Source of the DNA: Forficula auricularia
Taxonomy: Eukaryota; Arthropoda; Insecta; Dermaptera; Forficulidae
DNA: 64,000 bases
Assembly: GCA_024734495.1 (NCBI GenBank)
Contig: JALMQS010000260.1
Span: 1-64,000 of the forward strand
Direction: 5' to 3'
The notes beneath the pieces were generated by a model. It worked only from the letters and a program-made list of their open reading frames with translations. It was not told the origin of the DNA and did no database searches. Shown one piece after another: positions 54,406-64,000 of the stretch (its first letter is position 1; every line of letters starts with the position of its first letter). Position numbers and translations under genes: made by a program.

Positions 54406-55249
54406 TAAAAAAATATTCCAAAATTGGTCCAGTAGTTCAATTTTTTTATGAAGATTCAAAAACCACTTTTAAATTGTTTTCTTTCCCATTTTGACCATGA
54501 AGGAGCACGTTTTCGACAAAGACCACTCTTTACAAGTTTAAACTAGATTAAATTTGCTACAATTAAAAATAAAGTTTCATCTTTATTGTATAATAGTAAC
54601 CCGTGCTACAATGAGTTTGAAGTTTCGATCTCCTGTGATGACCTCATCAAAATGGCCTCCGCTAATAACTCTAAAACCGTCCATATTTTGTAAATAACCA
54701 TCCTATAGTAAATTAAAGAGGATAAAATTTCGCGTCGACTAAAAAAAAAATAGAAAATTGGTCCAGTAGTTTGTTTTTTATGTGTGTCCAAAAAACAGCC
54801 CCCAGGTAAGTATTTTGAAAAAAATTGAAGTTTTTCCTTCATAAAATGAAAACCACTTATCCTAGAAACTTGATTCCACTCTCATTCTCTAGGAAACTTT
54901 GTTGACTTGAACGTTTACTTGGACCACTTTTTTGATAAAACTTTTAGATATCCAGCATTTTAGATGATACTTTTGAGGATTCGGATCATTTCCTGTCATA
55001 GAAAATGCTAGATATCTATTAATCTAAGAGTTTTAAGAAAAAAGTGGTCCAAGTAATCGTTCAAGTAAACAAAATTTCCTAGAGAATGAGACAAAAATCA
55101 AGTTTCTAGAATGAGTGATTTTCATTTTATAAAGGAAAAACTGCAATTTTTTGAAAAAAAATTGCAGTTTTTTAAAATGCGGCACTGGTGACCTGGATGG
55201 ATTAAACTTTGTTTGAATTGTAGCAAATTTAATCTAGTTTAAAAATGTA
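54406..55249. repeat. R-family repeat, copy 2, partly inverted
   Basis: 54470-54560 matches 61610-61700 (CATTTTGACCATGAA, CGACAAAGACCACT). 54850-55130 is a small inverted repeat (AAACTTTTAGATATCCAGCA and inverse). 55200-55249 returns to R on the other strand up to the Helitron insertion point. Confidence 0.65.
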
Positions 55250-56258
55250 GTACCTGGAGGCACCGAGCGATGCTCGGTAACCTCTGACCCCCCACCCCCC
55301 TCCCGAAACCATACACCTCGCCCCCAACACTGCACCCCCACTCCGCCCCACCCTACCCCAACCGCGACTCCCACCCCCGGACCCCCCACAACTGCACCCC
55401 ACCTCCTGCACTCCCCCACCCCCGACCTAGTTTTTGCATTTCTATCTTTCTAATGGTCCACATATTATGTGTCTATTTGTTTACTCCATACCAACCAATT
55501 TGCCCACATTCGTTCATATTGATAAACATTATAAAAAAATAAATAGGAAAATAATAATAAAAAAAAATAAAAACATAAAATTAAAAAAAATGTGTGCGTC
55601 TCGGGACGTGCGACAGAAGTGATAACTTTCACCAACCAAGTATTTTTTAGGAAGATAATTTCAAGGATAATTGCCCGGAGAAAAGAAAATTGAATATTTA
55701 ATTTTAATTAGAAGAATGGGGGGGGGGGGCAAATGAATAATTATTAATATATTTAATGTTTCTGGATTTAAAATTAATTGTTGTCTTTCTATCAGCTTAA
55801 TTCAATTATACATATTTCAAATTAGCCGCGCTGCAATTTATACAATAAATTCAATATATAAAATACATAGTTATATATAATATATTCAATTATTTCCACA
55901 CTTAAATCAAAAATATTAATTTTAGTAAAAGTAAAAAGCAAAGATTTTTAAAATACTTCTATAGTCTTCTGGTAAAGTCTCCGCCTATGATGCAAGAGGT
56001 CCCAGGTTCTAATCCGACATGCGGCAAATCATTTTTTTTATTGAGATTTTCATCTATCAATAATTACTTTAATTAAGAAAAAATCAATTAAGGTGAATTT
56101 TGATAAGGTCCAGACATAGCCAGATCGTTTTTTCATCCTCAAAACTTGTTAATAGATTTTGTTTCATCAAAATCGGTAGGGCCGTTTTCAAAATAGAACC
56201 AAGATACAAATATATAAATAAATAAATATACAAATTTTGCTCGTTTAATAAGAGTAGA
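55250..56258 (-). mobile_element. Helitron (H4), 1,009 bp, with a matching empty site
   Basis: Minus strand: 5' TCTACTCTTATTAAACGAGC at 56258 downward, 3' hairpin ACCGAGCATCGCTCGGT (55262-55278), then CTCCAGGTAC and the host T. Host R sequence left (TTTAAAAATGTA) and right (TATAGTGGTCTTT) join to match the unoccupied relative at about 61640-61668, base for base in length, so insertion was between A and T with no duplication. A C-rich stretch (55285-55430) mirrors the G-rich part of H3. The 3' end does not show the textbook CTRR. Confidence 0.9.
55959..56029 (+). other. tRNA-like segment inside Helitron H4
   Basis: A-box-like GTCTTCTGGTAAAGTC and B box GGTTCTAATCC. Counterpart of 49391-49464. 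Confidence 0.55.
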
Positions 56259-56861
56259 TATAGTGGTCTTTGTCGAAAACGTGCTCCTTCATAGGTCAAA
56301 ATGGGAAAAAATCGAAAAAGTGTGAGTTTTTGGGATATTCAAAAGTGTGGGCTGTTTTTTGGATACCCATAAAATAACGAACTACTGGACCAATTTTCTA
56401 TTTATTTTTTTAGTCGACGCGAAATTTTGTCCTCTTTAATTTTTTATTGGATGGTTATTTACAAAATATGGACGGTTTTAGAGTTATTAGAGGAGGCCAT
56501 TTTGATAACGTCATCACAGGAGATCCAAAAGTCAGATTAATTGTCTCCCGGTGGTTTATTGTTCTTTGACATGTGTAAAACTTCATTCTGGTTGCCAGAA
56601 GTGAAATGTTATGATGTTTTTTTATCGCTAACGCCACGGACTATTTGTGGTGAATCAGGTTGTCGGCTGCCCCACTTAGGAAAACTCCCTAACTACGCCA
56701 ATGAAATGCCGCAATGAGGTTGAAGTTTTGAAAAACTGCAATTCAGAGTTTTTCGTTCATAAAATGAAAACCTCACTCATCCTAGAAACCTAATTTCTGT
56801 CTGCTAGTGGGGAATTTTTGGTATTTCAGGAAAATGCCATATTTTTATATGCGGCAATTAA
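56259..56861 (-). repeat. R-family repeat, continuation beyond H4
   Basis: GTGGTCTTTGTCGAAAACGT and AGGTCAAAATGGGAAAAAAT continue the R copy that H4 interrupts. 56690-56800 repeats the words of 61735-61805 (GAGGTTGAAGTTTTGAAAAA). Confidence 0.7.
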
Positions 56862-57113
56862 AACGACATAATAGATAGAATAGAAAGGAAGAGATTAATA
56901 TGGTACGGACACCTCAAAAGAATGCCGGAAGATAGGTGGCCTCATAAAATATGGACCTGGATGCCCACGGAAAGACGGAGGAGAAGAGGAAGACCGAGAC
57001 GAACGTGGAAGCAGGGAGTAGATGAGGCAATGACCAGTAGGCAACTACAAGAGCAAGACATTCTGGATAGAGAGAATTGGCGTATTGGATGCGGAAAACG
57101 GCGCATGCTGTAG
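56862..57113 (+). pseudogene. LINE reverse transcriptase C-terminus
   Basis: Frame reads DIIDRIERKRLIWYGHLKRM, PEDRWPHKIWTWMPTERRRR and RGRPRRTWKQGVDEAM to a stop at 57111-57113. RLIWYGHLKRM and GRPRRTW are standard C-terminal words of insect non-LTR reverse transcriptases. Open over its 82 codons, but upstream domains are absent. Confidence 0.82.
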
Positions 57114-58081
57114 AACAAACCGATTTATTATATATAATTAATACTTTTCTTTCCCATTATAAATAAATAGTATTAGCTAATACATTACTATTTTTTAGTA
57201 CTTGGGAACTCAATTTAAACGTATTGTCCGGTTGTTCGTTCCCTGGGGGTGTATTCAACCCTCTTTTTTTACCCGTATTCTCAGCCGCCACAAAAATGCA
57301 AATTTGTTTTAATTTGTATGTTTCTGCTGTTTTTGCAGCCGGGGTATTCTTTTGAAGGGAAAAACAAAATGCTCTCCACATGGTGTGAAACAGAGATGAT
57401 GATTGTGGTGGTGGTGGTGGTTGTGGTATGGTGGGCTCTCTTAGAAATTATACATAATGATTATTGAAGGGTTTTAAGAAAGCCATCTTTCTATTAATGT
57501 AAAAAAAAAAATTTGCATAGCGAATAGGGTAAAATGTTCTCATCCCATTATTTTAAATGGAACTATTAAAAATTAAAAAAAAAAAAAAAAAAAATCTGAA
57601 AATGAAGTCATAAAATAATTATCGATCGTTTTTCACCTATTGATAGAGGCTTCGGGTAATTTGTTCGCTTTACCACACAACTGAAAAAAGCAAAACAAAT
57701 ATGGCCATATGTTGTGGTGTTGGTTGCGTCTAATAAGCGAAGACAGCCGGGCAAAGTGTTGTTCAACAACACCAGCCAGCCAGCAGGAGTTGCTCACGCG
57801 ACAACTTAACAACAGCCAGACAGACAGGACTTTTTCCCACAAATGGAAATTTCAAGGACCAGGGGGCGCTTCTTCCTTCTTCTTCTTCTTCTTCTTCTTC
57901 CCAAGCAGATTTCTATTCTCCTGAGAACTGAGAGAACATATCTTCCAGAACGGCTGCTGAGGACCATTCACACAACCGAGAGCTTTAGGGTAAATTATTC
58001 ATCACTTTATCAAAATTGTCCGGGATATCAACAATGTTATCGAAAATATGGTAGATCTTTATGCCCCAACCCGTATATATG
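57114..58081. other. Mostly unique stretch with simple repeats
   Basis: (GTG)n-like run at 57405-57430, A-run at 57576-57594 and (CTT)n at 57872-57900. Frames at 57157-58115 overlap across strands and are mostly simple-sequence translations. Confidence 0.45.
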
Positions 58082-60253
58082 TATCCAAAATAATTTATTT
58101 TTATTTATTTATTAGCTGATTTCAACGCGCGTCTTTAATTAGAATTTAAATAAATAAATGATTAAAATTCTAATTAAATCCCGCAAATTATAACTAAGTT
58201 CAATGATGAATTATTAATTAGTCTCAATGAATTAATTTTGAGCTTCTTTTTAGGACTGTTCTAAAAAGTAAAATTCAGTTTCAAATTAATTTTACAATTT
58301 ATCAAGTTTCTTCTCTTTCTTTGCTCCTAAATTGGGAGTGTATAAGTACTTATAAAATTAATTTAGAATTTTTCTAATCCAAGAAAACTGAAATTTACTT
58401 TTAGAATAGTTGTTCCATATTTAATTAAAAAGAATAAAACTCAAAAAAAGCCCAAAAATAATTCATTGACACTAATTAATCATTTATCACTGAACACTAT
58501 TAACTGAAGTTATAATTTGCGGGGTTTAATTAGAGTTTTTAATCAATTATTTATTTAAATTCTAATTAAAGACGCGATTGAAATCAGCTAATAAATAAAT
58601 TATTACCTCATATACCGGGTGAGTTTTTATCTTGAGACAGTCTTATAACTCAAAAACAATGCATTATATGAAAAAAAGTTTCAAATAAAAGTTTATTTAT
58701 ATGGAGGGGGCAACTAAGCTACGCTATTTCTTGTTGATCTAGAACAAGCTTTCAAGGGTATTTTAAGATCAAGTTCTGTTTTTTAAATAGAAACCTATAT
58801 ATTTCTTTTTATATTCATAATCTACAAGAAAAACTGAACAACTTTCATAAGAACTATTTTTTTATTCGACATCAAATAAACAAAATATTAAATCAATTAT
58901 TAGATCTCAAAAAAATCCTAATAATTATTTTTAACAATCATTCAACTTAATTATCAAATAATAATGATTAATTAATTAATTATTAAATAAATAATTATTA
59001 AATTGAAATGTCACAACAATGAAAATAAGTGTTTATAACAATGTTAAAACTTCATTATACACAGATATAAAAGATTATTTTCTACTTGATAGAACTACTT
59101 AAGCTTTTTGAGTTTAAAAAGTTTTTTTCTCGTGTCAATTCAGTAGATAGTTTTATTGTATTACAAATGGAGCATTTTTTGTTGAATACCGAATTGAAAT
59201 GGTCTTAATTTATGCGGTGAACGTGGAAGAAGTGTGCCATAGGCTGCCATTGAAATGGATGCCGAGCGTTTTCCTGATAGGAATACACCCTCACAAGCTT
59301 CATTTTATTGTGTTGTAAAAAACAGAAAATGTAAAGGCTACGAAGAAACTGAAACAGGCCAAAATAAGGAAATTGGAACTGGAATTCATCCAGAAGACTC
59401 ACTCATACACTCTGGAATGTCGAAAAATTATTAAAATATTAATTATTATTAAATTATTTATTTAATAATTAAATATTTGATCATTATTATTTGATAATTA
59501 AGTTGAATGATTGTTAAAAATAATTATTATGATTTTTTTGAGATCTAATAATTCATTTAATATTTTGTTTATTTGATGTCGAATAAAAAATAGTTCTTAT
59601 CAAAGTTGTTCAGTTTTTCTTGTAGATTATGAATATGAAAAGAAATATATAGGTTTCTATTTAAAAAACAGAACTTGATCTTAAAATACCCTTGAAAGCT
59701 TGTTCTAGATCAACAAGAAATAGCGTAGCTTAGTTGTCCCTTCCATATAAATAAACTTTTATTTGAAACTTTTTTCATATAATGCACTGTTTTTGAGTTA
59801 TAAGACTGTCTCAAGATAAAAACTCACCCGGTATATATAATATTTGATTTTTAAATATACCTATATTTTATTGACTTTACTAAAACAATTAATTTCTCCT
59901 GGTAAAAAAACAATGTTATGGAATTATTAATATTATTATTATTATTCACTTTATCAAAATAATTATGTGTGTATCAACAATGGAATTACTTGTGCAAAGA
60001 AAGAGAAAAAATAGAAGAAACTTAAATTTTCAAATTAATTTGAAACTGAAATTTACTTTTTAGAACAATCCTAAAAAGAAGCTCAAAATTAATTCATTTT
60101 GAGACTAATTAATAATTTATCATTGAACTTTGTTAATTCAAGTTATAATTTGCGGGATTTAATTAGAATTTTAATCATTTATTTATTTAAATTCTAATTA
60201 AAGACGCGCGTTGAAATCAGCTAATAAATAAATAAAAATAAATTATTTTGGAT
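58082..60253. mobile_element. Foldback element with nested insertions
   Basis: Outer ends TATCCAAAATAATTTATTTT and inverse (58079 and 60235-60255) continue into TTAGCTGATTTCAACGCGCG. A further inverse copy of the arm (58375-58600) and the long-TIR element (58613-59833) lie inside. All three arms share AAATCCCGCAAATTATAACT-type words. Confidence 0.8.
58613..59833. mobile_element. Long-TIR element, third copy
   Basis: TACCGGGTGAGTTTTTATCT and inverse, ~380-bp arms. The middle keeps ELKWS/LIYAVNVEEVCHRLPLKW-like readings of the DUF4817-type region seen at 11078-12308 and is frameshifted. TA-type flank. Confidence 0.85.
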
Positions 60254-60514
60254 ACATATATATATATATATATATATACTCGTATATACGGGGTGGGGCA
60301 TAAAGATTTCCCACATTTTGAAGAAATATAAAAAAATGCGCACAGGAGAAAATTTTAAAAAATATTTGCCAAAAATAGTGTTTGATTCAAAATCCAACAA
60401 ATACTATTCAACAGTTAAATTGATTTTAAATTAAAAGTTAACTAAGCCAGGTATTTTTTGGGGGAGGTGGGGGGTAACACTGAGCCAGAGAACCCTAAAG
60501 TTGCACTTTTTTAC

Positions 60515-61095
60515 TTTATCCAATGCGAAGCATGGGTAAAGTATTGTAATCGGTCTCGTGGCAAGCGCGACTTCAAAGGGTCCTCAGGTAAAGACTACGG
60601 AACCCATGGTCTCAATTAAAGTCACAAATTGTAGTATTCATTTAGATTGAATTTTAGCACGTGACAGTTTTGCCAAAAATTGCATGGGACGAGAGGCCAA
60701 AAAGTGCGATTTTTTCAGGAAGTGCGTCCGGATGGATGTATGGATGTATGTTATCGTTTTTTTCGTCCACGATTTTTTCCACATCGTTGAACCGATTGAA
60801 ATGAAATTGAAAACCTATCATTATTTTAACAAAATGAAGCGCTGATTAGTTTTTGTGTACATATCGGCCCACAAACATTAGTACCTACTTTATTTCAATA
60901 CTTTTTAGTTTTTTCTAAATATTTTTAAAATGACTAAACCAATTTTGATGAAATTTAATATTGTAATTAAGTACCGTGAGGACCACCAAAAAGGTCATAT
61001 AAAGTTTTTTTGTAAAATTATATTTTAAAGTACTTTACCCTAGAATAAGAAAGTACATTGGATAAAGTTTAGCAACGATCCGTTGCAGTTTATTT
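60515..61095 (-). repeat. K-family repeat, inverse copy
   Basis: Mirror of 46791-47393: TTTACTTTATCCAATGCGAA, CATGGGTAAAGTATTGTAAT at the left and AGCAACGATCCGTTGCAGTT at the right. 60254-60514 before it holds a (TA)n run and an unpaired TATACGGGGTGGGGCATAAA end. Confidence 0.8.
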
Positions 61096-61920
61096 TTATT
61101 TAAAAAAAGTGTTTGATTCACGCTGACATTTTAATGGAGTCTTAATTATATGTTTTTAACAATATTTCCAAAAAACCAGACACTTTTGCCGGGGTTTATT
61201 TAACAATTGCCAGACGTAGATATTTCTTGTACGGATAGTCCATTAAAATTGTACTCAAATGGAGAAAGTTTTGGGGTAGTTCTGATATCTTGATATATAT
61301 GTTTTTTGGGGCGCTGAATTCAAATCTGAGGTCTCCAGCCAAATTTCATGACTGCAACATTGTATAAAATGCAAAAAAAGGTGAAAATTTCCATTTTTTG
61401 GCGGTTTTATTTACAACATGAAAACTACCAACTTTTCGTAAAATAACCTATTTATTCACAATGAAAGTTCATAAAATATCCTACAAATTTTATCATTTAG
61501 ATTTCTTTCTCCGACCAACCGTTCAGGCTCAAGCGCAAAATCCAAGTTTTCGACCTGAGCAGCCCCCCACGGATCAATGTCAAAAACTCGCACTTTTTTC
61601 GATATTTTCCCATTTTGACCATGAAAGAGCACGTTTTCGACAAAGACCACTTTATACATCTTTAAACTAAATTAAATTTGCTACAATTTAAACAAAGTTT
61701 CATCTTAATTGAATAATTGTTAATTCGTGCCCCAATGAGGTTGAAGTTTTGAAAAACTGCAATTTTTTGCAAAAAATAGCAATTTTTCATTCATAAAACG
61801 AAAACCATTTATCCTATAGAAACTTGATCATCAAAAAATGAATTTAGCTTTTTTTATCTCTAAGATAGAAGTTCTTAAAAAGTCATGTTACCGGCAGAGC
61901 GATCGCAATACTTCATATTA
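61096..61920 (+). repeat. R-family repeat, copy 4, with the empty Helitron site
   Basis: Contains CCATTTTGACCATGAAAGAG and AAAGACCACTTTATACATCT (61642-61661), the unoccupied version of the H4 target. Minus and plus frames at 61456-61670 are shadows of the repeat. Confidence 0.75.
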
Positions 61921-63160
61921 TTTTCTAAATCAGTAGCCCTGTATAGATAAGTGTTATATAGTTATATAGTATGTTACGGCTCGCTAGAATGGAGCAGCCC
62001 TTGTATTGAAGGCACAAGGACTGTCGCCTGGCCGGGTTGCTTCTAAAAGGAGATGGATGGGGCTTCTGCCTCCGACCGGTTGCATTGAAGAATGGGTGAG
62101 TGGAGAATGCCAAAAAAGAATTCAGCAGCCATTCATCAGGTGAATAGAAAGCTGATTTGTCCGGGCATTAACCGACGACTCATAGACTGTATAAGGAATA
62201 TTACCCTTGCATCGACAAGCAAGCAGGAAAGTCCATAGAAAATTGGCTTTGTACTTTATTGAATAATTCTTTATGTAATTACAATGTTGTACATGTTGTT
62301 GATAATGTGTATTAATTATTATATTATTAAGTAACACATTAATAAGTTATTTACTATTTATAATGAGCAAGAAACTTTTTCAAGGCTCTTGCCATGCCAT
62401 CTATTGGCGTTTGCCGGCACTTGATAGTGTTGGCTCAGATGAGCACCTACATATCAAAAATATCTTTTTTAAATATATCCTCAGAAGAAAAGGATTGAGA
62501 AATAGATATCGATTCGAAAAATTAATTAAGAAGTCGTTGAGAGTCGGGTGAAGATTTCATTCACCTAGGTCGAAAATTATCACCAAGATCTAAATTGCGC
62601 GATGCGAATGGCTATTCCGGTGTTAATGCGTGGGCCGCATTTCTATTCCGAGAGCCCCTCCTCCTCACCTGGCTATTTTCGGCAAAATGGTGGAAAAACC
62701 TTAATTAAATATTGTAATTAATTCCAGGGCGCTATCTCTTATCTAAGGGCTGGGTGGTGGGGTGGAAGGTGGCGGAGGACATAAATCAGCGCAAGGTAGA
62801 CATCCCCCGGGGGCGGAGGTGGGGGTGGATGCGCGGATTGCGTGCTGACTCGGCAGAGGGCGCTCCCGCCCCCGTCCCCGTAGAGAGAGAACTCACTCAA
62901 TCAATCAGCATTACGCGAGTCACACTTGGGGGTGGGTGGGGCCGATACAATTATTACACTTAAAAAATATGTTAGTCATCGCAATGGGCCTCGAAGAGGA
63001 GGAGGAGGAGGAGGAAAAAAACCCGAGAACAAGGGAAACAACCCGCGGGGGCGGGGGTGGCTCATTAACCGATTGCTTTTTGTTATATTTATTATTCTCT
63101 TGCTTCATTTTCCTGAGGAAGAACCAATTTAGCATATTTCACCCTTGATTATTTATATTC
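61921..63160. other. Repeat-poor stretch with a GC-rich island
   Basis: 62560-62960 is GC-rich, free of transposon words and of ordinary complexity (CGATGCGAATGGCTATTCCG near 62600), with G-rich runs at 62750-62830. (GAG)n at 62996-63015. Several short frames overlap across strands, none with a domain. Candidate host regulatory or exon sequence. Confidence 0.4.
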
Positions 63161-64000
63161 CAACCCTCCTTTCTATAACACTTATTACTTATCTATTGAA
63201 GAAATATTTATACTCTTGTTTCAGGTAGAAGAAAATAAATTTGAGTAATATTTACCTACCATGTAAAAAAAGAAAACTAATTATACATTGAATATTGCTA
63301 AAAAATAAAACTGCTGGATCGTTGGCTATTTGAAGTCCATGTTGACTAAAAATAAAAAATAACCATCGATTCTTATCTAATACTAGAGGAATAACCTTAT
63401 TACATTCCATTTTTGATTTTTTGAGCATGAGCTATATTAAATGAATAAAATTTACAAAAAAGTACCTATACATTTTTTTCAGAAAATTATTTCAAACAAT
63501 TGTTGAGATACAGTAACAAGGAAACTAAATGATAATTCAAATTTAGATTTTCAAGATAATTACAATAATTTTCCTTTCTAATGTAGGAAGATAAGGAGAA
63601 AATTGTTGTTGTTGTTGTTGTTTAATAAATGTCCTCTCTTAATAGTCTGAAGAAATATTCTCAGTCAAATAAACAAATAATTAATTATTTGAAAAATTAA
63701 TATATTTTCTATTGTTGTTTTGTTTACATTGTAGTGAGTAATTAAAAAAATTAATTAGACAATACATTATTACACTGTTATTGTTGCGCATTGTTTAATC
63801 TTATTATTGACGTAAATGGAGCTGGAATATAGAGTATTTATTGATTTAATAAAAAAAACATGAATGAGAGCTAATATTATTAATATTAAACCCTAATACT
63901 AGTGTAGGATTTAATTCTTTACTCCTTTCAAAGTAAAATGCTTTTAAAAATAAAGATTCATTTTCGCCTTGAGAAAGGCGTTTGTTGTTTACCCGTCAGG
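63161..64000. other. AT-rich non-coding stretch
   Basis: (TTG)n run at 63603-63621 and a weak box-like stretch near 63705-63740 (TGTTGTTTTGTTTACATTGT). Nothing else seen. Confidence 0.5.

Noticed and set aside
55229..55419. Two minus frames rich in Gly/Val
   Set aside because: Same Helitron sequence as above, not a gene.
60297..60330. Terminal repeat of another Tc1/mariner element (ACGGGGTGGGGCATAAAG)
   Set aside because: Looks like a transposon end, but I could not find a partner end or a target duplication.
62920..63148. Glu-, Gly- or Pro-rich frames on both strands
   Set aside because: They are translations of a (GAG)n and G-rich simple sequence.

Overview
This is a window of AT-rich eukaryotic nuclear DNA in which I find no intact host gene. 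The repeat types fit an arthropod, most likely an insect: several mariner lineages, Helitrons of the kind common in insects, short-LTR gypsy, RTE-like LINEs, tRNA-derived SINEs and Penelope-like units. A hemipteran is possible, but the sequence alone does not settle the order. Nearly every recognisable protein signature is a decayed transposable-element gene, and long stretches are nested foldback elements, minisatellites and tandem modules.

Layout. 1-8.6 kb: AT-rich sequence with minisatellites (1.4, 3.2-3.6, 6.1-7.1 kb), a hAT element with a Tc1-type element inside it, a large foldback, and a GC-rich island at 8.2-8.6 kb. 8.9-14.4 kb: two adjacent Helitrons, a small MITE, a long-TIR element and a Tc1-type element interrupted by an inverted Penelope-like unit carrying hammerhead-like ribozymes. 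15-21.3 kb: a minisatellite family, three RTE-like reverse transcriptase relics and a deleted short-LTR gypsy element inserted in one of them. 21.6-27 kb: a second long-TIR element, tRNA-like repeats and the best-preserved mariner. 28-33.3 kb: box-and-body repeat modules, a second mariner split by a MITE, and a block of CCCAACTGGG motifs. 33.6-40 kb: a LINE 3' end inside a palindromic MITE, a SINE, a 450-bp palindrome with two divergent hammerhead motifs, and an expanded minisatellite. 40.5-48.6 kb: a third mariner, more modules, a SINE whose tail matches the LINE 3' end, two more Penelope-like units and a fourth mariner. 49.1-56.3 kb: a pogo-type element with a Helitron inside it, box repeats, a second copy of the MITE at 31.7 kb, an inverted SINE pair and a minus-strand Helitron. 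56.9-64 kb: a LINE C-terminus, a triple-nested foldback region and a GC-rich, low-repeat stretch at 62-63.1 kb.

How the parts relate. The LINE at 34.8-35.4 kb and the SINE at 44.9-45.25 kb share a 3' tail, as expected when a SINE borrows a LINE reverse transcriptase. The Helitron at 55.25-56.26 kb has an empty-site counterpart at 61.65 kb, which shows insertion between A and T without target duplication. Penelope-like units carry hammerhead-like motifs and are mostly arranged as inverted pairs; two are flanked by 10-12 bp target duplications, so small ribozyme-bearing units have moved on their own. The GC-rich, repeat-poor islands (0.7-1.1, 8.2-8.6, 27.1-27.5, 42.6-43.2, 62-63.1 kb) are the best places to look for host regulatory or exon sequence, but I cannot assign a gene to any of them.
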